A DNA stretch of 64,000 nt from Alphaproteobacteria bacterium MarineAlpha5_Bin9 (GTDB lineage: Bacteria > Pseudomonadota > Alphaproteobacteria > HIMB59 > GCA-002718135), in the NCBI GenBank assembly GCA_002937895.1, contig PTKV01000011.1, positions 1-64,000 on the forward strand, given 5' to 3'. Shown here in pieces: positions 25,810-33,434 of this stretch. Position numbers and translations under genes: made by a program. Under the pieces are notes generated by a model that was not told where the DNA came from, searched no databases, and saw nothing but the letters and a program-made list of their open reading frames with translations. Each line of letters begins with the position of its first letter. Positions within the stretch are counted from its first letter, which is position 1.

Positions 25810-26963
25810 TTTTTTATTATTAAGTCTTCAATTTTTTTCGAATGATAAGTTATTTGTTCATAGCCATTTTCAGTAATTATAAAACTATCACCTACTTGGG
25901 CACGAAAATCATCTGTATTGGCGCCTCCATCTACAGCAAAAACCATTCCAGGTTGAAGAACAGTTTTATTTCCTACAACCAATTGAGGCTCTTCTAAAAA
26001 ACTAAATCCTGTTCCTCTTCCACATCTAAAAGTAGGATAAGGATAACCTTCACTTTGAATTGTATCTGCATAAGCTGCATGAACTTCCTCAGCAGTAACT
26101 CCTGGACGGAGCATGCTTAAAGCAGTTTTTTGTGATTTTACTGCAACTTCAAATGCTTTAATTTGATCTTCATCTTGAATTTCATTCACCCAAAAAACTC
26201 GGTCAAAACCTAATTTAAATTTATGAAAATTAGATGATCCACAATAACAGCAAAAAATAGGATCGCCATTTTTTACCAATTTTGTTGAAGCACGATGGTG
26301 GGTTTTTGGTAAATCTCTTCCTGAAGATAAAGCAGGTAAAAAATGAATATTTGGAGACATATTAATACTGTTGGGATAATGGGCATTCAATAATTCAGCA
26401 GCTTTCCTTGTTCCTGCTTGCGATTGAGCTAGAGCAATTTCATACTCTGGTACATTATGACCTATAACTGATTTTGCCCCTTCCATCATAGCCATTGCAA
26501 CTTCACCAGTGTGTCTTGCTATTTTTAATTCTTCTGCAGATTTGATCATACGAATTTCTTCTATAATAGAAGATATATCTCCAACAACTTTATTGCTAAT
26601 TAATTGATTTAAATAAATATTTACAGTGGCATTAATTTTATATTTTTCGTAAAAGATATTTTTATGTTTATTAATTATGTTAGGTAAAAACTCTCTCCAT
26701 TCATTTCCTATACCATCATTCCATGTTTTTATTTTATCAACAGGAGTATCTTTTGGAACTAACAAAACATCTAATAATGGGGTGATTAAGATACTTTCAT
26801 CATCTTTAGAAACCAAAAGAATAGTAGGACGATTAAAATCCATATGGAGAAAATCATGATATCCAGTAAAATAATATAAGTTATCATCATCTGTAATTAT
26901 AGCTAAATCTATATCGCTCTCATTCATTTTTTTTCTTAATTTATTTAAATTATTCTTAAACAT
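25806..26963 (-). CDS. M24-fold (pita-bread) protein, creatinase-like
   Basis: This 385-residue pita-bread protein has an N-terminal creatinase domain (DDDNLYYFTGYHDFL near residue 25) and a C-terminal catalytic domain. RMIKSAEELKIARH and VPEYEIAL near 150-180 resemble creatinase, and KTHHRASTK aligns with the creatinase active-site His region. Metal ligands of true M24 aminopeptidases are missing: the Asp pair is replaced in CGSSNFHKFKLGFDRVF, and the usual GHG is GRG. It is therefore probably a metal-independent hydrolase of an amidino or cyclic compound, not an Xaa-Pro peptidase. It starts immediately after the M20 gene and overlaps the racemase-like gene. Confidence 0.75.
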   Translation of the reverse strand: MFKNNLNKLRKKMNESDIDLAIITDDDNLYYFTGYHDFLHMDFNRPTILLVSKDDESILITPLLDVLLVPKDTPVDKIKTWNDGIGNEWREFLPNIINKHKNIFYEKYKINATVNIYLNQLISNKVVGDISSIIEEIRMIKSAEELKIARHTGEVAMAMMEGAKSVIGHNVPEYEIALAQSQAGTRKAAELLNAHYPNSINMSPNIHFLPALSSGRDLPKTHHRASTKLVKNGDPIFCCYCGSSNFHKFKLGFDRVFWVNEIQDEDQIKAFEVAVKSQKTALSMLRPGVTAEEVHAAYADTIQSEGYPYPTFRCGRGTGFSFLEEPQLVVGNKTVLQPGMVFAVDGGANTDDFRAQVGDSFIITENGYEQITYHSKKIEDLIIKK

Positions 26964-28130
26964 TTAATTCTGATCTAATTTCAATTGTTGTTCTACTAAT
27001 TCTACCCAATATGAAGAACCAATAACTAATAATTCGTCATTGAAATCATAATCAGCAGCATGCAAAGGTTTTCCATTTGATCCAGATGTTCCATTTCCCA
27101 TTAAAACAAAACAGCTTGGTTTACTATCTGCCATAAAGGAAAAATCTTCAGAAAATTGTCTAGGTGCGATATCTCCATTAGCATTTTCTTTACCCAATAA
27201 TTTTTTTGCCGCTCTTGTAGCTGACTCAACTTGTTCAGATTGATTAAAAGTCATTGGACATGTAGTTTTATAACTCACTTTAAATGAAACCCCATAAGAT
27301 TCACAAATACCTTTTACAATTTGACGAATATTATTTTCTATAATTCTGTTAGTCTTGTCAGAAAAAGCTCTTGCATCTCCTTTTATTAAGCCTTTTCCAG
27401 GCAAAATATTTTTTTTTCCATCAGTAATAAATTCAGTGACAGACAATACTCCTGTTTCAACAGGATCTAATTTTCGAGATACAATAGTTTGTAAGGCAAT
27501 TATGATTTGACTTCCAATAATAATTGCATCCTTGGTCATATGAGGAAGAGCTGCATGTCCACCTTTACCACTAAATGATATTTCAAATAAATTTTCACTG
27601 GTAGTTATTCCTCCTTTTCTTGTTCCAAATTTTCCAAGGGTCATTCCAGGTATATTATGCATTGCATATACCTCGTCTATAGAAAAATTATTAAACAAAC
27701 CTTCTTCAATCATCATTTTAGCACCTTGGCAGTTTTCTTCGTCTGGTTGAAAAATAAAATATATAGTTCCATCAAAATTTCCGTGTTCTGTTAAATATTT
27801 TGCAGCACCTAGTAACATAGTTGTGTGCCCATCATGACCACAAGCATGCATTCTATTTTCAATTTTTGACTTATATGAAAATGTATTTAATTCATTGATA
27901 GGTAAAGCATCTATATCTGCACGTATTCCAATGCTTCTACTACTTTTTCCTTTTTTTAGAACTCCAATTACACCAGTTTTTGCAATGCCTTTATGCACTT
28001 TTATTCCAAATTCATTCAGTAATTTAGCTACTTTATTCGAAGCATATTTTTCCTCAAAACTTACTTGGGGATTCATATGTAAATCATGTCTCCATTCTGT
28101 TAATAAATTATGTAAATTTTTCGTTTTCAT
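26964..28130 (-). CDS. M20-family amidohydrolase, candidate N-acetyl-diaminobutyrate deacetylase (DoeB2-like)
   Basis: This 388-residue M20D metalloamidohydrolase cleaves an N-acyl group. Metal-binding segments are RMHACGHDGH near residue 96, DEENCQGAK near 131 and the C-terminal HAADYDFND. The overall outline is that of hippurate hydrolase/IAA-amino acid hydrolase and of DoeB2. In ectoine catabolism the ring-opened product must be deacetylated, and no AstE/AspA-type DoeB is present, so this is the natural candidate. It starts 5 nt after the PLP-enzyme gene. Another N-acyl amino acid substrate is equally possible from motifs alone. Confidence 0.8.
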   Translation of the reverse strand: MKTKNLHNLLTEWRHDLHMNPQVSFEEKYASNKVAKLLNEFGIKVHKGIAKTGVIGVLKKGKSSRSIGIRADIDALPINELNTFSYKSKIENRMHACGHDGHTTMLLGAAKYLTEHGNFDGTIYFIFQPDEENCQGAKMMIEEGLFNNFSIDEVYAMHNIPGMTLGKFGTRKGGITTSENLFEISFSGKGGHAALPHMTKDAIIIGSQIIIALQTIVSRKLDPVETGVLSVTEFITDGKKNILPGKGLIKGDARAFSDKTNRIIENNIRQIVKGICESYGVSFKVSYKTTCPMTFNQSEQVESATRAAKKLLGKENANGDIAPRQFSEDFSFMADSKPSCFVLMGNGTSGSNGKPLHAADYDFNDELLVIGSSYWVELVEQQLKLDQN

Positions 28131-28135
28131 TTATA

Positions 28136-29578
28136 TTACATACTATTAAATTCTTTAATTTGATTATCAAGAGAAAGCATATAATTATAATGTTCATTCC
28201 AAAAAGTTTGATTTTTTCTTTTTTCAAAGTCATTAATTTCGATTCCCTGTTGTTCTACCCAAGTATAATAACCAAGATTAAAAATTCTTTCTTTTTCTCT
28301 TTGATTGAGTTCAAGGGTATGATCAGTTGAAACTCCCTTAAGATATTGAGCATATATTTCTGAACATGCAGTTTGATCATATATTCCTTTAAATTCTTTT
28401 CTTGTTTTTTCTAGTTCTGAAAGATACAAATCAGCCCCATCAGTGGCAACTGTTATGATTGCATCGTTAGATCCTAATTTCATATGTTTTGCTAATTTTA
28501 TTGAGGCCAGAATATTCGCAATCGAAGAAAAACCGAATTCAGGAAGTCTATTTACAAAATTACTTTCAAAATTTTTTGTTAAATGCAAAAATTTTTGACC
28601 CTCTAATGTATTAAAAATCATATTAAGATTATTAGTTGCTTTATCGGAAACTCCGATAACAAAATCAGTATTCATTACATTGTGAATTAATGGAACATGT
28701 TTGTCTCCTATTCCTTGAATATTATGTTCTCCGTAGCCATTATAAAGTAAAGTAGGACATTCCTCAGCTTCTACTACAGCTATTTTTACATTTAGATTTT
28801 CTTTCAAGTAATCTCCTGCAGCTAATGTTCCACTTGAACCTGAAGCTGCGACATAAAATCTCGGTATTAAATTTGTATCACTTTTTACTTTCAAAAAAGA
28901 TTTTTGAAAAGAAGGTCCAGTTACTGCTCGATGAATTGAATAATTATAATATTCTTTAAATTGATTTATTATATCATATCTTGGATCTTTTTTTAGTTTA
29001 TTACACGCATCATATATTTCTTTAACATTGCTTTCAGTTCCAATTGTTTTAATTATATCATTTTTGTTATTTACCCATTTCTCTAACCAGTCAAAGCGTT
29101 CTTTACTCATCCCCTCGGGTAAAACTGCAACACTTTTTAATCCAAGTATTCTTGAAATAGCAACTCCTCCCCTGCAATAATTACCTGTTGAAGGCCAAAC
29201 AGTTTTATGATTTTCATAATCAAAAGTTCCATTTAAAATTCTTGGAATTAAACAACCATATGCAGCAAGAACTTTATGAGCAGTTATTAATGGAAATAAT
29301 CTTCCAATATTAACAATTATTTTTGCTTCTACACCTGTAAATTCATTAGGAAGCACAATATGTTCAGGCACTTCGGAAAAACCAGAATGATCTAAATTAT
29401 TAAACCAATGCACTCTAAATAAATTTAGAGGATTAATTTCATCTTTATTAATATTTTTGAGTCTGTTTTTAATATCTATATCAATTAAGTTAGGGTCACA
29501 AAGTTCTGAAATCGTAGGTAAAATTATTCCATTTTTTTTAAAATATTCAGAAGTTTTATTAATAACAGACTCATTCAT
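28136..29578 (-). CDS. Fold-type-II PLP-dependent lyase/synthase-family protein, uncharacterised
   Basis: This cytoplasmic 480-residue member of the tryptophan-synthase-beta/cysteine-synthase superfamily has a likely PLP lysine in ITAHKVLAAYG near residue 102. A phosphate-loop-like STGNYCRGGVAIS is near 128-140 and a glycine loop ASGSSGTLAAG near 243. It is much longer than cysteine synthase, with extra N- and C-terminal segments of about 80 and 90 residues. Members near diaminopropionate ammonia-lyase carry out alpha,beta-elimination, so a lyase acting on a diamino acid is possible. It lies between eutC and the M20 gene (3-5 nt gaps). I do not recognise a characterised orthologue. Confidence 0.75.
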   Translation of the reverse strand: MNESVINKTSEYFKKNGIILPTISELCDPNLIDIDIKNRLKNINKDEINPLNLFRVHWFNNLDHSGFSEVPEHIVLPNEFTGVEAKIIVNIGRLFPLITAHKVLAAYGCLIPRILNGTFDYENHKTVWPSTGNYCRGGVAISRILGLKSVAVLPEGMSKERFDWLEKWVNNKNDIIKTIGTESNVKEIYDACNKLKKDPRYDIINQFKEYYNYSIHRAVTGPSFQKSFLKVKSDTNLIPRFYVAASGSSGTLAAGDYLKENLNVKIAVVEAEECPTLLYNGYGEHNIQGIGDKHVPLIHNVMNTDFVIGVSDKATNNLNMIFNTLEGQKFLHLTKNFESNFVNRLPEFGFSSIANILASIKLAKHMKLGSNDAIITVATDGADLYLSELEKTRKEFKGIYDQTACSEIYAQYLKGVSTDHTLELNQREKERIFNLGYYTWVEQQGIEINDFEKRKNQTFWNEHYNYMLSLDNQIKEFNSM

Positions 29579-29581
29579 AAA

Positions 29582-30562
29582 TTAACCAATTTTTATTCCC
29601 AGATTCAAATGCATAGCAATTCTATATGTTTCTCTTGCTATTGCAGTATCTTGAACTCCTGTGCCAGTCAAGTCACATACAGTAATATCTTCCTTTCTTC
29701 TTCTTCCTAATTTTGAATTTAGAATAACATTACCTAGTTCATTATAATGATTACTTGATGAAACAACCTTATTTAATATAGCGTGGTTTAGTTCACCTAA
29801 AATCTTTGTTTGAGATAGGCAGTCTGGAATATATATATCACAATTTTTTATTATAAGAGGGTCTAATTCATTTTTTTGTTCAGCATCTGATCCTACAGCA
29901 GTAATATGCATACCCTTTTTTAACCATTCATATTTAATTATAAATGATCTACTTGGAGTATTTGTTACAATAATTTCAGATTGTCGAACTACTTCTTCTG
30001 GCGTTGCACAAGCTTTAAGATTTATATTTAATTTTTTCATATCGCGAATATAATTATTAACTTTGTCAATGTCTCTTGCCCATATATATACATTTTTTAT
30101 TTTTCTTACTAAAGTCAGTGCTTGAAGTTGTAATTTTGCTTGAATTCCTGCTCCTATTATTCCTACAATAGTAGAGTCAGAATTTGATAAATATTTAGCA
30201 GCTATAGCTCCAGCAATTGCTGTTCTAATATCAGTTAAATATCCTTTATCTAATAAAATAGATTTTAACACGCCAGTTTTTGCGTCTAATAATATCATTA
30301 GCCCATTGCTAGAGGGAATACCAAGCTTTGGATTATTAAAAAATCCAGAGGCCACTTTTATTGCATAGCTATCTAAACCGTCAATATAAGCTGCTTTAAC
30401 ATCTGATTCACCGTGATATTTTTCTATATCAAGTCTTAAAATCGGTGGCATTGTTGCTTTTCCTAAAGCTAAACTTTTAAAAGCTTCTTCTATTATAGAA
30501 ATCATTTTATTATCTAATCGAACACATCTTTTTATTTCTTCAGAATTTAAAATTATTGTCAT
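29582..30562 (-). CDS. eutC: Ectoine utilization protein EutC (ornithine cyclodeaminase fold)
   Basis: This NAD(P)-binding protein of the ornithine cyclodeaminase/mu-crystallin family has 326 residues. The Rossmann segment VGIIGAGIQAKLQLQAL is near residues 133-149. MPPILRLDI, IKVASGFFNNPKLGIPSSNG and LLDKGYLTDIRTA closely follow EutC of ectoine/hydroxyectoine clusters. EutC is thought to work with EutB in converting the 5-hydroxyectoine branch. It overlaps eutB by 4 nt. The family also contains pyrroline-2-carboxylate reductases, which would suit the racemase-like neighbour, but the EutABC order favours EutC. Confidence 0.85.
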   Translation of the reverse strand: MTIILNSEEIKRCVRLDNKMISIIEEAFKSLALGKATMPPILRLDIEKYHGESDVKAAYIDGLDSYAIKVASGFFNNPKLGIPSSNGLMILLDAKTGVLKSILLDKGYLTDIRTAIAGAIAAKYLSNSDSTIVGIIGAGIQAKLQLQALTLVRKIKNVYIWARDIDKVNNYIRDMKKLNINLKACATPEEVVRQSEIIVTNTPSRSFIIKYEWLKKGMHITAVGSDAEQKNELDPLIIKNCDIYIPDCLSQTKILGELNHAILNKVVSSSNHYNELGNVILNSKLGRRRKEDITVCDLTGTGVQDTAIARETYRIAMHLNLGIKIG

Positions 30563-31509
30563 GAAATAATTTCTTTAAATAGCTTAGCCTCAATATTTCC
30601 ACCACAAATCAAGCAAATAACATTTTTTCCAATAAGATTTGACATGTTATCTTTTACTACCATTACACTTGTTGCTGCTGCTCCTTCAGAAATTATTTTA
30701 TGTTCAAAAAAATTGATTCTTATTCCCTCAGCGATCTTATTTTCATTTATTAGAACAAAATCATCAATTCTTTCTTTAGCAATCTTAAAAGTATATTTAT
30801 TATTTAGTCCAATACTTCCTCCAAGACAGTCAGCGAGTGTTTCCAATTCCTCTACATCTACTGGTTTTCCAATTTTTAAACTCTCATACATCGAAGGTCC
30901 GCGCTCCATAGAAACTCCAATAACTTTAATTTGTGGATTTTGTAATTTTAAAGCTAGTGCAATGCCACCTATTAAACCTCCTCCAGAAGTAGGAATAATT
31001 ACGCTATCTACATCTGGAAAATCATTGATCATTTCTAAACCTGCTGTCCCTTGTCCTATAATTATTTCTTCATCATCAAAAGGGTGAACAAGGGTTATGT
31101 TATTATTTTTTGCAATATTTCTGGCATATAAATCAGCTTCATCACTATTTTTACCTACAATTTCTACATTTGCTCCCAAGGATTCAATTGCTAATTTTCT
31201 ATATTTAGGGACCATTGATGACATATAAATAGTAGATTTAATTCCTAATAAACTTGATGCATATGCAACACCTTTCCCATGATTACCCGTAGATACAGCT
31301 ATTACACCTTTATTTTTTTGCTCCTCTGATAATGATAATAGTTTATTTAAAGCTCCTCTTATTTTAAATGATCCTGTTTTTTGAAGAGATTCTAATTTTA
31401 ATTTAACATTTCTTTTTTTAGATAAAAAATCAGAATGTATTAAAGGAGTATAATTTATATATGGAGAAATTTTTTTATGTGCTTCTCTAATTTTATCTAA
31501 AGAAATCAT
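30559..31509 (-). CDS. eutB: Hydroxyectoine utilization dehydratase EutB (threonine dehydratase fold)
   Basis: This PLP fold-type-II dehydratase has 316 residues. The PLP lysine lies in TGSFKIRGA near residue 51, with STGNHGKG near 75 and the glycine loop TSGGGLIGG near 173. The stretch SMERGPSMYESLKIGKPV followed by TLADCLGGSIGL matches EutB rather than generic threonine dehydratase. It has no C-terminal ACT domain, as expected. It sits between eutA (6-nt gap) and eutC (4-nt overlap). EutB with EutC is proposed to remove the hydroxyl of the 5-hydroxyectoine branch; the exact reaction is not proven by sequence. Confidence 0.87.
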   Translation of the reverse strand: MISLDKIREAHKKISPYINYTPLIHSDFLSKKRNVKLKLESLQKTGSFKIRGALNKLLSLSEEQKNKGVIAVSTGNHGKGVAYASSLLGIKSTIYMSSMVPKYRKLAIESLGANVEIVGKNSDEADLYARNIAKNNNITLVHPFDDEEIIIGQGTAGLEMINDFPDVDSVIIPTSGGGLIGGIALALKLQNPQIKVIGVSMERGPSMYESLKIGKPVDVEELETLADCLGGSIGLNNKYTFKIAKERIDDFVLINENKIAEGIRINFFEHKIISEGAAATSVMVVKDNMSNLIGKNVICLICGGNIEAKLFKEIIS

Positions 31510-31515
31510 ATGGGA

Positions 31516-32268
31516 TTAATTTTCAAATAATTTTCCATATCCTAAAACTTTAGTGTTAATATCTAAAAGCTTTAAACAATGCCATATAATCGCTTGATTA
31601 CTTGAAATTACAGTAGTATTAAATTTTTTTTCTACCTCATCTATAATATCAACAATTTTAAGAGCTGTACAAGATACAAATAATCCTTCAATTTTTTCTA
31701 AGTTTATATTGTGAATACCATCAATGATACTTTCGTGACTAACTTTAGCAATTTCCGAATCATAATTTAAATTAAAAGAACTAAAAGAATCTATATTTAA
31801 ATTATTTTTTTTTAAGTAATTAAAAACTGTTAAATTTACATCTTTTGGATAAGGGGTTAGAACAGCAATATTTTTAATTTTCATTTCTTTAAAAGCACTG
31901 ATAGCTGCTGTAATTGGTGTTGTAACTTTAGCTTCTGGTTTAGATTGTTGAACTTGAGTTAATATATTTTTCTCACCTATAGCAATGGTGCCAGAAGTAC
32001 ATCCATATGCAATAATATCAATTTTTTGTCCTGGTAAAATTTGACTAGTAACTTCAGGAATATGTTCTGCCATTTTTAGATAATTTTCATAATTCAAAGG
32101 ATTAATAAAAGGTATTCTATTAAAGAATATATCTAGAGGTAAATCATGACAGATTTTTCTAAAATCTTGCTCTATAGTAAAATCAGTTGATAAAGTTATA
32201 ACACCTACTCTTGGATTAGTTGTTTGTTTTATTACAGGTTTTAAATAATTTTGTTCAAAATTATCCAT
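31516..32268 (-). CDS. eutA: Ectoine utilization protein EutA (Asp/Glu racemase / maleate isomerase fold)
   Basis: This 250-residue protein of the Asp/Glu/hydantoin racemase and arylmalonate decarboxylase superfamily has two potential catalytic cysteines, in AYGCTSGTIAIGE near residue 90 and VSCTALKIVD near 200. The opening RVGVITLSTDFTIEQDFR is typical of EutA. It lies between the amidinotransferase (1-nt overlap) and eutB. Its role in hydroxyectoine use is assigned by association; stereochemical or hydrolytic chemistry on a hydroxylated intermediate is plausible. Confidence 0.83.
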   Translation of the reverse strand: MDNFEQNYLKPVIKQTTNPRVGVITLSTDFTIEQDFRKICHDLPLDIFFNRIPFINPLNYENYLKMAEHIPEVTSQILPGQKIDIIAYGCTSGTIAIGEKNILTQVQQSKPEAKVTTPITAAISAFKEMKIKNIAVLTPYPKDVNLTVFNYLKKNNLNIDSFSSFNLNYDSEIAKVSHESIIDGIHNINLEKIEGLFVSCTALKIVDIIDEVEKKFNTTVISSNQAIIWHCLKLLDINTKVLGYGKLFEN

Positions 32269-33383
32269 TATTGATTAGGAAAATAATCTTCGCATTTACC
32301 CTCTCGATAAACATCTGTTGTTGCGCAGTGAAGAGCTCCCCCAAAAGGATATGCATCTCTAAAAGGTACTGGAACTACTTCAAAGCCCAGCTTATCTAAT
32401 TGATCCATTTGGTATACTTCACTAGATTCTACACATACTGTATTAGGATCTATCATTAAAACATTCATACTTAACCATACACTTGAATAACAAAGTGGTG
32501 GAGGTTGATTATGAGCTGGCTTAGCTGCATCAACAATTTTCCAATCATTATTATAAAAAATTTTTTTCTGTTCTTCAGGCAATCTTCTTTCAGGATTATT
32601 CAACATTATCCCTGGTTTCAAGGGTGTAAACGTTGCATCAATATGTGTTGGAAAAGGATCCCCTGGAAAGTTTAAGATATGAATTCTATGATTCGAAAAA
32701 TGTCTTTTAATCCACTCTATTCCTTTTAAATTGGTAGTAAAGCCATGTTGAATAAAAAGATCTTTTCCCATTCTTAAAACATCTGCGGCATCAAACAGAG
32801 GTTCTTTTTCAGTTGTTATGAATTTTTTATCTCTTACCCATTCATATCTTTGATCTAATGTAATGTTATCACTTAAGTAATTGTCTCTATAAGATTCATC
32901 TGTTAATCTTGGTTTTGGAGCTGAAGACCATATCATTTTTGGATCTTCTTCAAAAAATTTTTCTAGTATTGGTCTATAACATAGATATTCAAACCATCTT
33001 GATCTAAAAGACATTGTTGCTTCAAGCATTTCACTTCCTAAAGTCAAAATTACATCTCTTGGCGGCATGCAACCAAACATGGTATCAATATCCCAGTCAG
33101 GAGTTCCGATTTTTTGATTAAAATTTATTGGTTTGGGCCTATCAACTTTGATTCCTCTTTTAGTTAATATTGAAGCAAAATTATCTAATTGAAAATTAGC
33201 TTTATCAATAGTATCTTGTGGTCTTGGTCCAAATTTACCTTTCATATCACTTTCTTCAGGAATTTTTGGCGCCATAGCTGGTTCAGCAGGAGGAATACAA
33301 CATCCATCAGCTCTACCAACAATCACATGCTTCAAAGGATCCCATTCATTCCATGAATTAACAATAGTTTTTTTATTTTTCAT
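32268..33383 (-). CDS. Glycine amidinotransferase-like protein
   Basis: This 371-residue protein belongs to the amidinotransferase family (arginine:glycine amidinotransferase, inosamine-phosphate amidinotransferase). The catalytic residues are all visible: Asp in FDAADVLRMGKDLF near residue 198, His in THIDATFTPLKPG near 247, and Cys in GGALHCATTD near 351. An active transferase that moves the amidino group of arginine to an amine acceptor is therefore expected. It is the first gene of the 17-kb catabolic run and overlaps eutA by one base. With sarcosine oxidase and a creatinase-like protein downstream, guanidinoacetate-type metabolism is a reasonable hypothesis. Confidence 0.85.
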   Translation of the reverse strand: MKNKKTIVNSWNEWDPLKHVIVGRADGCCIPPAEPAMAPKIPEESDMKGKFGPRPQDTIDKANFQLDNFASILTKRGIKVDRPKPINFNQKIGTPDWDIDTMFGCMPPRDVILTLGSEMLEATMSFRSRWFEYLCYRPILEKFFEEDPKMIWSSAPKPRLTDESYRDNYLSDNITLDQRYEWVRDKKFITTEKEPLFDAADVLRMGKDLFIQHGFTTNLKGIEWIKRHFSNHRIHILNFPGDPFPTHIDATFTPLKPGIMLNNPERRLPEEQKKIFYNNDWKIVDAAKPAHNQPPPLCYSSVWLSMNVLMIDPNTVCVESSEVYQMDQLDKLGFEVVPVPFRDAYPFGGALHCATTDVYREGKCEDYFPNQ

Positions 33384-33434
33384 TGTAGCCTTATAAAGTT
33401 TGTTTTTTTGATTTCTATCTTATAATATAAATAT
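33384..33434. promoter_or_regulatory. Divergent promoter region, 51 bp
   Basis: Only 51 bases separate the divergent starts of the amidinotransferase (head of the 17-kb minus-strand run) and the semialdehyde dehydrogenase. Both promoters must overlap here or lie within the coding regions. The sequence is AT-rich with TATAATATAAATATAT-like tracts; I cannot place exact -10 and -35 elements. Confidence 0.4.
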
